From the NCBI GenBank assembly GCA_907165065.1, contig OU015525.1, positions 4,096,622-4,160,621 on the forward strand: DNA of 64,000 bases. The letters run 5' to 3'. The translations under genes and the position numbers were made by a program. Below the pieces are notes generated by a model that made no database searches, was not told the origin of the DNA, and saw nothing but the letters and a program-made list of their open reading frames with translations. Origin of the DNA: Caprimulgus europaeus. Lineage: Eukaryota; Chordata; Aves; Caprimulgiformes; Caprimulgidae. This document shows positions 25,998-37,432 of this stretch, one piece after another (the first letter of the stretch is position 1; every line of letters starts with the position of its first letter).

Positions 25998-26771
25998 TTT
26001 TTCCTTTAAAGGAATACTATTTATGGAGTGCTAAAATCCAGCACATGATGTTTATGATATCCACCCTTCCCTCTGCAACAAGAGCTGGTTGCAATGAGAC
26101 AGAGAGGGCGAAGGCATTCCTAGGGCAGTCAATCTTTGTTTTTTGTGTGATCAGCTCAAATAAATATCCTACTCCCTTCAGAACTCTTGATGAAACTACT
26201 GCTGGGTGGAAAGAGTCAGCAATAATTCTTTGTCAAAATGAAAGAATGCATGCTATAGTCCTCTGCTGGGTCTGTCAGTTAACATTGTGTATTTTTCTCT
26301 TGGCTAGTTAAAATGGAGTATACTTACTAAGATCATGGACAGATTAGAAACGGAGACTAACACTAGAATTCAAAATCACCTTGGTGAACTGGTGTGAGAA
26401 AGGAAGTGATTTAATAAGGACGAGGAAAAAACAACATAGTTGAGTTTGGACTTAATCTGACCTTATCTGAACCACCAAAGCATTAAGTTTCTAGCCCAAT
26501 TTGGTCATTTGGATGCCTTATAATTAATGAATGTTGACTACTTAAGAAAGTTAATCAACCACCCTATTTAAGGCACCTGTCGTGGGAAGGAATAGTATTA
26601 ACTTTTGAGATAGGTAACTATTTCCAGGATGATCACTGAGACCAAAAAGCATGTTGCAAAAGACTAGACTCTGGATTCTATCTACTCTAGAGATGATGAT
26701 GATAGATAGAGTGATTTTTTTCCACTATTTTTTAATTTAAGGGGTATAAGTAAGGAAGTGACACTCCGGGC
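25998..26771. other. Intergenic DNA, no gene seen
   Basis: Unique-looking sequence between two CR1 copies, with a small GATGATGATGATAGATAG microsatellite near 26693. The 88-codon frame at 26045-26311 has no recognised motif. Confidence 0.55.
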
Positions 26772-27212
26772 AGCAGTTTGTCAGTGAAGGATTTGGGGAT
26801 TAGAGTGGATCAAGAGCTCAACAGGAATCAGAGTTTCATGATGTCATAAGTAAGAGAGGACATCTGAGTTAGTCCTTCCATTCTGCTTAACTCTGGAAAG
26901 CTGTCAGTTGAACGTTTGTATTTGTCTCTGGGCACTAAATTTCAATAAAAATATAAATTAACTGGAAAGGGGCCAGAAGACAGCACTAGGAATGATCAGA
27001 GGTCTAAAACACATGGTTTTAGGGGAACATTGAAAGAGATGGAACTGGTTTTGCTAAAAATAAGGAGAACCAAGAGAAAAGTCATGATAACAAAAGTTTA
27101 GTTAGACATAAATAAAATCTTTCAATTAGTAAGGATGGCTAAGTACCAGGGAAGATTGTCTGTAAGGTAGTTGAATCTTGATCACTAGTGATTTTGGTAA
27201 GTTGGGCAGATC
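26772..27212 (+). mobile_element. Old CR1/L3-like fragment, diverged
   Basis: The sequence follows the 3' part of a CR1-clade ORF2 in order. GAAGGATTTGGGGATTAGAG corresponds to the EDLGV stretch. GAAAGGGGCCAGAAG, CACTAGGAATGATCAGAGG and AAGAGAAAAGTCATGATAAC match the end of the RT domain. GGATGGCTAAGTACCAGGGA with ATCACTAGTGATTTT and TTGGGCAGA matches the terminal region. It is too decayed for any open frame and has lost its 3' tip. An LTR lies about 95 bp downstream. Confidence 0.75.
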
Positions 27213-27306
27213 CATATTTTTATATATGAGTGATATAATTTCAAGAGGTGGAGCAGTGCAGTGACTTCAAACTTTTTAAAACTGAAGAATTATCTTTTTT
27301 GAGGGA

Positions 27307-27899
27307 TGTTGTGGTTTAACTACAGCCAGCAACTAAACACCATAGAATTGCTCACTCACTTTCCCCCCAGTGAAATGGAGGAGAGAATCAGGAGAGTAAA
27401 AGTGAGGGAACCCATGAGTTGAGATAAGGACAGTTAATTAATAGGCAAAACAAAGCTGTGCACTCAGAAGAGCAGTATATGGAATTCATTCCCTACTTCC
27501 CATTGGCAGGGAGTTCAGCCATCTCCAGGAAAGCAGGGCTCCATCATGCATAGCAGTTACTCAGAAGACAAACACCATCATTCTGAATGTTCCCCCCTTC
27601 CTTCTTCTTCCCCCAGGTTTATATGTTGAGCATGATGTCATATGGTATAGAAAATCCCTTTGGTCTGTCTGGGTCAGCTGTCCCAGCTGTTTCCCCTCCC
27701 AACTTCTTGTGCAGCCCCAGTCTACTCGTTGGTGGGGTGGAGTGAGAAGCAGCAAAGGCACTGGCTCTGTGTAAGCTCTGCTCAGCAATAATGAAAACAT
27801 CTCTGTGTTATCAATGCTGTTTTCAGCACAAATCCAAAACACAACCCCATACCAGCTACTATGAGGAAATTTAACTCTATCCCAGCCAAAACCAGCACA
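27307..27899 (-). mobile_element. Solo ERVL-like LTR, family B, copy 2
   Basis: On the plus strand it begins TGTTGTGGTTTAACTACAGCC and ends AAAACCAGCACA. Read on minus it starts TGTGCTGGTTTTGGCTGGG, has the ACCATATGACATCATGCTC motif and a TATA box CATATAAA (27618-27625), then runs to TTAAACCACAACA. This is the same architecture as the LTR at 18886, with better conservation of U3 but a different middle. The flanks AGGGA and GGGCA are not a convincing 5-bp duplication, so mutation or recombination after insertion is likely. The 114-codon minus frame (27561-27905) is U3 sequence, not a gene. Confidence 0.9.
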
Positions 27900-30800
27900 G
27901 GGCATGAAACATATTTTGTTTTATGCTGTGTTGCTAATGTGGTTTACTAATCCAAGCAAATAACGATATGTTTATAACTGAGAGTTCATTCACTTTTTAT
28001 TCTTTTACCTTCATTCTGTTTGCTTCTTTCCTTGCATACAGGACTGTGTGTACTAGTGTTTAAACAGCACGTGTTTATTTTTCAGACCTCCTTCCAATTA
28101 ACAAAATTCAGAAGCTACAGTCCACAGGCTGAAAAATGCTGGACCACATGACCTCTTGAAGTGCCTTTTACTGCAAGGTCACATTCAGTAAAAGAACACA
28201 AGAGTTTAATTCAGTCAATATCATCACACAAGTTCTTGAAGTTTGCCACATGCTTAATGACTTCGTTCAGGAGGAGACTAAAGTCACAATAATTGAGTGG
28301 TGAATCAGGCTTCGCATTTGATCTGTGTATATAAAAATGGTGAATGCAAAATTCCCTCCTCATGACAAAAAAATTGGCTATTTCTTGACCTTTACTGCAT
28401 TTTTAATCCCTCCAAATATTTCATCTTTATAGATTGTATTATTTATATATTACAATCCTTGTCATCTCCTCAAGCTGTGTCAGGACACTATTTCTCCCTG
28501 TACAAAATAAATTGCTTATAAAATTTGTCTTCAGGGGAATGCAGACACAAATAGTAATGTGCACTTTTTCTAAGTCACAGATAACAGGCTGATAAATTGT
28601 TGTTCTTAGCACACATTTTGCATTTCTTGCCCTGAAGGATATGCACTCCTGCACATAATACAAGGTGGCTCGTTATAAAACATAGACTACTTCAAGTGAG
28701 AGTTATGTGACCCAGCTTTGGTCAACTAATTTTGGTGAACCTAGCCTAAATTAATTAACCAGCTTTCCCAAATACTCAGAAGAGAAAGACAAGCACTTCC
28801 AGCAGGTGTTTTAGCCCAGCAGATCTGGATTATTCTCTGGAGATGTCTGACAGATCACAATCAACTTAGACATCTTTATTTCCTAGAGTGCAGTGAGAAT
28901 GTCTCCAACTCTTAAAGATTGTTCTCAAGCTTTATCAGATTGTTAGGCATGTGGTTATATTAAGATTTCACAGCTAGCTGCTCCCAGACCATTGATTTTA
29001 ATGCAACCATGTGAATTTATCGCCTAGGGAATCTGGATCTATTAGTCTTCTTCTTCCATGTCTTCCTCTTGCTGGATCTCATGCATCAGCTCAAGTATCT
29101 TCTCCATGAAGAAACAATAATTTTTTCAAAGCTGCATCTCCTCAAATCAGGAAATTCCACTAATAAGGCTAGAAAAGCACTCTTAATTCTTCTGTTTCAG
29201 TCTTTCTGACTGATTTTTTTTTTCCACAATCATCAACTTTAACCAGACATATTTGACAGAGGGGCCAAAATCATAGTTAGGTCCTTCTAAAACCATGTGA
29301 AAAGATGACAACAGAAGAGAGATCCTATCAATGCTCCTATTCTAAAAAGACACAATATCTAATCATGCTTAGAGAATCTATACAGGGAAAGGATTTTATA
29401 AACACCTCAAATATAGAAAAAGAATTAATCAGCCCTTATGCATTATTAGGTAACCAAGAATCTAGGACTCCGATCAAGTAGAAAATAGGCTTCCACAGCT
29501 TCACTGCTCTAGGCATAGCCTTTTTATGCATGTTTTCCATGTTTGTCAGTGTATATAAATAACATTAATTAATCTTGGAGTGAACCTGGCATTGTGCACA
29601 AAGGTCCAGTTTCAGGTTTCAACATGTTTTGAGATGTGAAAATTACCTCTCTTTGAAAAATATTTTCAAGGCACTGGGATGCTGAGGCATGTTAAATCAT
29701 GAAGGACAGATTAAAGCTGAATATCAGTGTGGAAGGGATGATAGAGTGAGGACTGGAAAAAGAGACCATAAGATAAGAGACTATAAAAATATTTCCTGCT
29801 CTTCTCATTGCAGAATTACCTTGATCATGACTGTGAGCATGCAAAAACTTAGGATATTGGTTTACCAGGCTGGGATGGTTAGATGCTCCTGACTGATATA
29901 GCCTCTGAGACCTCTCAGTTATGCAACTTCATCCAGAGTCATTTTAGCCTTGAAACCCCTTTGCTACTCACCACTATATCTCTTAATCTTTCTCATGTTA
30001 TGATGTTCACTGTAAAACTCCATCTCAACAAGAGTCCAGCACATCCATACTTGTGATTCTTTGCTCGTACAATAGTAAATACAAAGTCCTTGAGAAATTC
30101 CCAAACCATGAGATTCTCTAAATATTGAAATGGATGCCTTTGGCATTTGAGTCTGTGTAGGTCCTATGATAGTTTCTTTGGACTGATGGATTTTTAAAAG
30201 TTTAAAAGTGTTTAGAAAGTTAAGAAGCTGTTAAAAATATATGCTCTCTTAACAACTGCTTTCTTTCAGCCACCTAGAAAATAAGTATCTTGCAGTCTTT
30301 CTTTTAAGATTACTAGTGTTTGCAACTAGAACATCTACTACCTTCCCTGCACCCCAAATAACATCAAATTCTTTTTACTGGAGAAACTCCATAGTACTAC
30401 TTAAAGTAAACACACAAAACCCAAAAAGTAGCTTAGGTGATCAGTGGCTTTTTCACAGAGTCAGTAGAAAAATAAAGTTTGGTCTGAACTTCATTTATTT
30501 ATTTAACTCTATTTGTGAGACAAATGGGAGCCCTGAGATATTCCAAAGATCACTGAAAATAAGAACTTGACAGAAATAATGTTCTAGTGTAATGAGGGCC
30601 ATCTCCTGGGGTCCTCTGGAGAAATCAACTGATACACAGTTGATTTGTAAAGAAAATGGATCAACACACCACAGTCCCTCAGGAGCAGGGGTATGTTAGA
30701 AGGGAATTATGCAATATTCAAGGCTGGGATAATCCTCTCCTGGATGCATGCAGATAAGGCTGTGGACAGTTGAGTGTTGTCAGAGGAGTGCATTGAGCTG

Positions 30801-31652
30801 TCAGTAGGATGAAGAGGCACCCTTCAAAAGCTATACTCTTGGCCCACAGCTTCAAGTAGTCCACCAAAGAGCAAGAGCATGCATATAAATTATATGAAGT
30901 ATGAAGTATAGCCAATATGTATCAGCAGCCAGTGTGAGGATTGCACAGGACATGCAACTGATGGACAGCTTTTAGGTGCTCCTGATGTTCTTCTTCCCCT
31001 GAGAGAGCAAAACCAGACAAAACCCTGATCCAACCCCACATCCTGTGGAGACAGAGGGGAGAGTTGTAGTGGAGGCAATGTAAAAGACTGATAGGCAGCC
31101 CTTGGAAGTCTCACAAGTAAATACACAAAGTGTACAAGTTGTATTGTTGCAATCATGCTGTAGTGGCCAGATCTCATCAGCCCGAATCTTATGCCTTGGA
31201 ATCCTTTATCATTATTGTCATTTGTTAAAATGGTGTTTCCCAACTTAGAGTATTTGGAAGGGATTTTTCCCAAGTACAGCCTATGACTATCACTCTGCTC
31301 TGGAAAAAAAAAATAATGAAAAAATAAATAAAAATTGCATAAATTAGATATTTCTCTCTGTGCAAGACAATAGATTTAAAAAAAAAATTATTTATTTTCA
31401 TAATCACTACAACTTACTTATTAGTGCTTTTTTCATCTTTACTGATTTTTTTAAATACAAGGGTTAAATTAAGTCTGAAGATCAGGTTTTCAATTATTGT
31501 TGAGTTATCGAAGTTTTATATAGGAAATACAAATTATAGAGGACTTAATTATGTGTTTGAATAGCTTTTGCTTCCAGACATTTTAACTGATGTCTCTATC
31601 ATCTTCTGTGAGATGTCATCAACATGATGTATGGCTACAAAACACTACCTGT
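27900..31652. other. 3.75 kb intergenic DNA, no gene seen
   Basis: AT-rich unique-looking sequence without recognised transposons. The largest open frame is 127 codons on minus (30890-31273), with no motif, signal peptide or similarity I can name, and probably chance. No RNA gene seen. Confidence 0.55.
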
Positions 31653-31670
31653 GGGTTGGACTAGATGGTC

Positions 31671-31949
31671 ACAGAATCACAGAATCACAGAATATTAGGG
31701 ATTGGAAGGGACCTCGAAAGATCATCCAGTCCAATCCCCCTGCAGGAGCAGGAACACCTAGATGAGATCACACAGGAAGGCGTCCAGGCAGGTCTTGAAT
31801 GTCTTCAGAAAAGGAGACTCCACACCCTCCCTGGGCAGCCTGTTCCAGTGTTCTGTCACCCTCACAGTAAAGAAGTTCCTTCTCAAATTTAAGCAGAACC
31901 TCCTGTGTTCCAGCTTACACCCATTGCCCCTTGTCCTATCATTGTGCCA
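31671..31949 (-). mobile_element. CR1 3' end, left arm of a head-to-head pair
   Basis: The plus strand starts with ACAGAATCACAGAATCACAG and continues GATTGGAAGGGACCTCGAAAG, GGGCAGCCTGTTCCAGTG and CCCCTTGTCCTATCATTGTG, the reverse complement of a CR1 3' end of about 280 bp. Immediately upstream, 31653-31670 reads GGGTTGGACTAGATGGTC, which is CR1 3' UTR in the opposite (plus) sense and may be the stub of an older copy. Its 5' side faces a second CR1 about 10 bp away. Confidence 0.93.
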
Positions 31950-31959
31950 AGGGCAGTTG

Positions 31960-32178
31960 ATATTGGATGTGAGGAAGAATTTCTTTGCTGAAAGGGTTCT
32001 GAGGCATTGGAAGGGGTTGCCCAGGGCAGTGGTGGAGTCCCCATCCCTGGAGGGATTGAAGAGTCGTGTAGACACAGTGCTGAGGGACATGGGTCAGTCG
32101 GGGACTTGTCAGTGTGAGGTTAATGATTGGACTGGATGATCTTAAAGGTCTTTTCCAGTCAAGGCAGTTCTGTGATTC
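31960..32178 (+). mobile_element. CR1 3' tail, right arm of a head-to-head pair
   Basis: Begins ATATTGGATGTGAGGAAG and ends TTCTGTGATTC. It is almost the same sequence as the copy at 13864-14091, including GGGATTGAAGAGTCGTGTAG and a matching truncation point. It points away from the minus-strand CR1 at 31671, so the two 5' ends abut. The terminal repeat is shorter here, with only one full unit. Confidence 0.95.
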
Positions 32179-35144
32179 ATTCAGGTTCTTACATGAAAAT
32201 ATATATATGATAGTTCCTTGAGTTTTCCTATTTGATGCAAGAAAAAACTATTTATTTTGGAACAATTAATATTTTTTTAGAAAACAACTGTTTTACTAGT
32301 TCATCTGATAGATTATTTTTTTTGTCTTTAATTAGCTTCCAGCTGAAATGTGAACATTTAGTTGCTAGAAAGCAGAGCTCTTAATTTTCAGCTTTTTAGT
32401 GGAAAACATTTCACAATTAGTCGTAGTGCTGTCATGCTGCCTCTGTTCATAAAATTGTTTCTTTCTCTTAATTCCAAGGATTACACTTGCAAGTAAAACT
32501 GTGTGGGAACTGCTCAGATGGATCAGTCAGCAGTCCCTTTTGCCCCATATTTAGTCTCTAAAAGGAGAATGAACAGAGGTTGATTGAAATAATAGCAGAA
32601 ACAAGTATATATTAATATTACCCTATATATAAGTCAGAGATTTAGACCTGCCCAAGAAGTTGATTGCATCTGAATCATACGTCACAACTGCTGATATCCT
32701 TTTTCTCTGTGATTTAGTTCTAACCCTTTTTGAGGTTTCTAACCATTCCATAACAGCCTCTGATGATTTATTACATGATTGAATCATACATTTTGTGTAA
32801 AATTAAGTAAATTATTCATTTTATTTAAAACTGTAATTTTTTTTTTTATTTACTTCAAGTCTACTGCCTTGAATCACTTAGGAATTCCAAACTTATGTAC
32901 CAACTTGCACAGAAAAGAAAAGGACCAACCTTGCAGCTACATTCAGAGAAGCCTATTGATTTTTTGCCATTACAAATGCTGCAGTGGGATTTCCTGTGAG
33001 TATGTGTACGGCTGTCGTGTACAAAACGTGTTTAAAATTAGTCTTATGTCATGCTTTCTCTCTCACTGTTGTGCCTTAGTGTCATTCCTCACAAATCACA
33101 GACGGTTCCAGGAAACCTAGAAATTATCTGTTAAGCTATATAAAATTTAAATCTATAAATCTATGTTTTGGGGACAAAATACATTAACTCCAATAGCTAA
33201 CTATTTCTCACCTTCAGCAGTCTTTTGCCCATCAGCCTTCATTTTCCTGTGGTTCATGTCCTATTCACCCATTGCATAAGCTTTAAAGGTCTATTCTGAC
33301 CCATACCATTCTGTTATTCTGTTATCCTTGCAGTGTCATAGTCTTATTCTGTCATATAAATGGTTCTAAATATTCACTATCTTTCTCAACCCTTCAGGTT
33401 GGTATTGGTGTGATTTTTGGTCAGCGTAGTCCACCCTGTTTGCCTGGACAGACAAAGTATCACTGACCTGCTTATGCGCCTTTAAGTCATCATGGTTAGG
33501 ATGCATCAGGCTTAACATGCACATGGAGCAGGGCTACTCATGCCAATATTTCATCAGAACAACCGGAATCCTGGTGAGTCTGGAAAATCTGTCAATATCA
33601 GAAATGTCCTGTCCATTATTTGACACCCCTGAGACTTGCTTAGCCTTCCCTATTTGACTTGTGAATGTAGTTTGCAATATCTAAACTTTGGGGGCAACTT
33701 TAGGCATACATTATTGTTTAACTTCATAGTTCAATTTTAATTATACTCTTATGCAAGTATGGAAAAGCAAATATGACATTCCTAACTCTGAGGATTAGCC
33801 AGTCTGTCTACTGTATAAATAGAAGCAGCTGAGAACTGTTTTATCTTACACTTTTTGGTAAATGGTTCATAAACCAACAAAGTGACAAAAGTTTCTTCTG
33901 GACTTATGGATCCTGAATGGTTCCCTTGATGTCTGCTAAGAGTTCAGTTGATGGAGCAATTTCTCTCTAAGCAGGGACATGAACACATCTCTGTCTTCCA
34001 TTAGGCTGTCTATTTTCACAAAGTATTTAAGAATATAATATTTCTGACTTCTGTCCTGCTATTAGATTTGTCTGAAATTGAATCATATTCCAAATATGGT
34101 TGAAGTGGGTATAAATTGCAATGTTATTCACAGATTACTTTAAAACTCAGCTCCTGGTCCATACCTGGACAGTATAAATTAGGTATCTGAGTTGGTATAG
34201 CTGGCTTGGGTTAAAATTTAATGTGAATTAATGCTGTGCAAATCTTTTCTCTCATCATGCAGTTGAAGCTGTGTTACTATATGAGTAACGACACTATAAA
34301 AGTTCTTTTTTCCTCACTGAAATCCATACTCCAAAGCTAGATGGCTTCATATGGAAAGGATAGATTGGGAAGCTTACACACATAGATTTAAAAGAGGAAA
34401 AGGAGAAGGTGAATCAGCCATGAATAAAATTGACAAGACAAATTTTCAGCAGAAAGTTCAATTTAATCTAAACATTTCAAAGTAATGTGCTCTGTTTCAG
34501 TGGCATTTTTAACATGAAAATGATAAAAGGAACCATCATCACTTCATCTTTTAATTTTGACAAAGTCAAAATGTTTTCTTTTCAATAAAGCAAAACCACT
34601 CCTTTTAATTTTCCTTTAAATTAATATCTTAACATTACCATTGTATGGAGTTCTTTCTGTTCTGCAGTTAGTATTCCATAAAATATACTACACAATAATA
34701 TCTCTACACTAATGAAATGTAACTGATGATACTAAACACCGCTTTTTTATCTCATGGGCAAAAATATACGTATCTTTTTCATTTGTGTAAGAAATCAAAC
34801 TTTGCCATGTGGAAATTCTGGAGAAAAAGGCATGGTTTTTTATCTCCTCTTGGTGACAGGCAGATTCAGATAACATGATTCTGTAGAATATGAAGCAGCA
34901 GAACCAGGACTCAACATAATGACCATGCAGTGTACCATGGCTAACATTTGGCTGCTTTTTGAGAGCCTTCATGAATTCATGGTTCTATTGGCTTTGTTTC
35001 TACCATATCTTATGCATAGTCCTTGAGAAGATCTTTCCTCTTGCAGAAAGCAAGCCTGAAATCACAGGCACCAATGGAGCATCTCCATGGAGCATGTCAG
35101 GCTGCAAATTGTCAACATAACATGTGAGCAGCTGCCTTGTTAGC
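32179..35144. other. 3 kb intergenic DNA, no gene seen
   Basis: AT-rich sequence. A 113-codon plus frame (32779-33120) is the largest opening; it starts in a T-run and shows no motif. No transposon or RNA gene recognised. Confidence 0.55.
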
Positions 35145-36040
35145 AGAATCACAGAAGCACAGAATGTTAGGGGTTGGAAGGGACCTCGAAAGATCATCTA
35201 GTTCAAACCAGTAGGTCACACAGGACTGCATCTGGGCAGGTTTTGAACATCTCCAGAAAAGGAGATTCCACAACCTCTCTGGGCAGCCTGTCCCAGTGTC
35301 CTGTCACCCTCACAGTGAAAAAGTCTTTCCTTATGTTTACATGGAACTTCCTATGGTCCAGCTTGCATCCATGCTTCTTGTTCTACCGTTGGACATCACT
35401 GAGAAAAGCCTGGCTCCATCCTCCTGACATTTGCTCTTTACATATTCATAAATGTTAATGAGGTCACCCCTCAGTCTCCTCTTCTCCAAGCTAAAGAGGC
35501 CCAGCTCCCTCAGCCTTTCCTCATAAGGGAGATGCTCCACTCCCTTAATCATCTTGGTGGCTCTGCACTGGACTCTCTCAAGCAGCTCCCTGTCCTTCTT
35601 GAACTGTGGGGCCCAGAACTGGACACAATATTCCAGATGCAGCCTCACCAGGGCAAAGTAGAGAGGGAGGAGAACCTCTCTCTACCTACTAATCACACCC
35701 CTTATAATACACTCCAGGATGCCATTGGCCTTGACCACGAGGGCACAGTGCTAGGTGATGGTCATCCTTCTGTCCACCAGGACACCCAGGTCCATTTCCC
35801 TACACTGCTTTCCAACAGGTCTGTTCCCAACCTATACTGTTACATGGGCTTGTTCTTTCCCAGATGCAAGACTCTACACTTGTCCTTGTTGCATTTCATT
35901 AAATTTTTCCCTGCCCAACTCTTCAGCCTGTCCAGGTTTCCCTGAATGGCAGCTCAGCCTTCTGTTGTGTCAGCCACTTCTCCCAGCTTTGTATCATCAA
36001 CAAACTTGCTGACAGTGCACTCTGTTCCCTCATCCAGGTC
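35145..36040 (-). mobile_element. CR1 with reverse-transcriptase C-terminal part
   Basis: A 0.9-kb CR1. The plus strand opens AGAATCACAGAAGCACAGAA (3' tip) and closes CCCTCATCCAGGTC, which encodes the DLDEG motif on minus just before the RT active site. Read on minus, the active-site region is KFVDDTK, an A-to-V change from the usual FADD with both aspartates kept. A 103-codon frame (35337-35648) holds [20 protein letters not shown] and [20 protein letters not shown]. Stops and frameshifts elsewhere show it is dead. The 137-codon plus frame at 35532-35945 is antisense. Confidence 0.95.
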
Positions 36041-37427
36041 TTCCCATCATTAGTAGGATGTGGCAAGAAATGTGGCACATTAAGGGTATTTAAATCTTCC
36101 TCCAAGATTATTCTTTCAAGGGATATAGGTACAGCTAGTGAGACAGGAAAATACATTATCTTCATTTCAGGTTCTTTGAAATCAACAATGCCTTTTCATT
36201 AACTTAGCTGACTTCAGCTCAGGCTCAGCTATGAGAAAGCTGTTTCTCATTGCACAGATGGAGAAGAAGGCCCAATCATTAGCACTAGAAGGTTAATGCA
36301 TCCTGGGTTGAGCTCCTTTGCTTCTCTACAGAAAGAGAGAAAGCAAAGACATTTCATCTAAGTCTTTCAATGTGCAACCAGACTGCTCTCCAGACCTCTC
36401 TTTTTCTTCTGCTCCTGTTAATCCAAACTAATAGTTAAGGTAATCAAAATATGACCCCCTACTAAAATCTTCCCAGCAGTTTAATGAGCAAAATCAAGCA
36501 GCAAAGACTTGTTTTGCTGGCTGTGTTTGAACAGCAAGCCATGTCTTTAAAAATAAAATAATGCAGCCTCAGGCAGTTTATCTGAAGATGATTGGAGCCA
36601 GGGGATTTGTATGGGTACCCACAGTTATAAATAAATGCAGAGTTTCCAACACAATGTCAGATTTTGTAGTCATATAACTGATCCCAGAGCTCTTAGATAA
36701 GAGGGATGTTCTGATAACCAGGGCTCTCACTGTACTTTCAATTTTACCCTCATTATTTTTAGAGGGGGGGAAAAAAAAAGGAGACAACTGCAATAAATGT
36801 GATGAAAAGTCCATTGAGATGTAACAGTGAAACCAACCTCTGAGTAGGCTGGGCATTTAACTAATGCTTTACGAGATAATTGCCAAGAGTCAACTAGGTG
36901 AGAAGTTGGGCATAATTGCTGGGAATTATGAGTATTTTAAGAGGATTGACAGTGCTAGCGTGCATAGTTCTGCTTTCACGGTATGCAGACCTTGCCTTTC
37001 AGTCTCAGAGCTTCCTGGCCAGCTGCCAGAAATAAGTGTTATCGTGGAAGTTACTTTTTTACATATTCTCACTTAAGAAGAAAAGTGAATAGCTGACTCC
37101 GCTGTTTTAAACTTAGCAGTACATGTTGGAAATAAATGCATATTGAAAGCAGCGATGCAAGGCTGAGATCACAGGATTGATCATTTTGTAGATGAGTCTT
37201 TCAGGATGGTGTAGACAAAGTTATGAAGTCTCCTACTAAAGTATCTAAAGCTCTTGTAACTAAGGCAGTGAGGTAGAAGGTGAATATACTGCAGTAGCCA
37301 CAGTGGGCATCATTGATTGTGTTGCTTAGCTGCTCCCGCTGCATAAGACAAATGACTTCCAAAGTTGTGAGGATATTTTCACACTTGATTTTTCAGGTGA
37401 TGCTGTCTGAAGACAACAAACAGTTGT
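36041..37427. other. Intergenic DNA with a G7A9 run
   Basis: Unique-looking sequence between a CR1 and an LTR. At 36762-36784 a purine run contains seven Gs followed by nine As. Open frames are short (up to 92 codons), so no gene is supported. Confidence 0.55.
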
Positions 37428-37432
37428 GTCAG

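Noticed and set aside
30890-31273. 127-codon minus-strand open frame
   Set aside because: No motif, domain or splice context. The length is possible by chance in 64 kb read in six frames.
32779-33120. 113-codon plus-strand open frame
   Set aside because: It begins in a T-rich tract, contains no recognised domain and has no flanking gene structure.
35532-35945. 137-codon plus-strand open frame
   Set aside because: Antisense of the CR1 at 35145-36040. The minus strand holds the known CR1 motifs.
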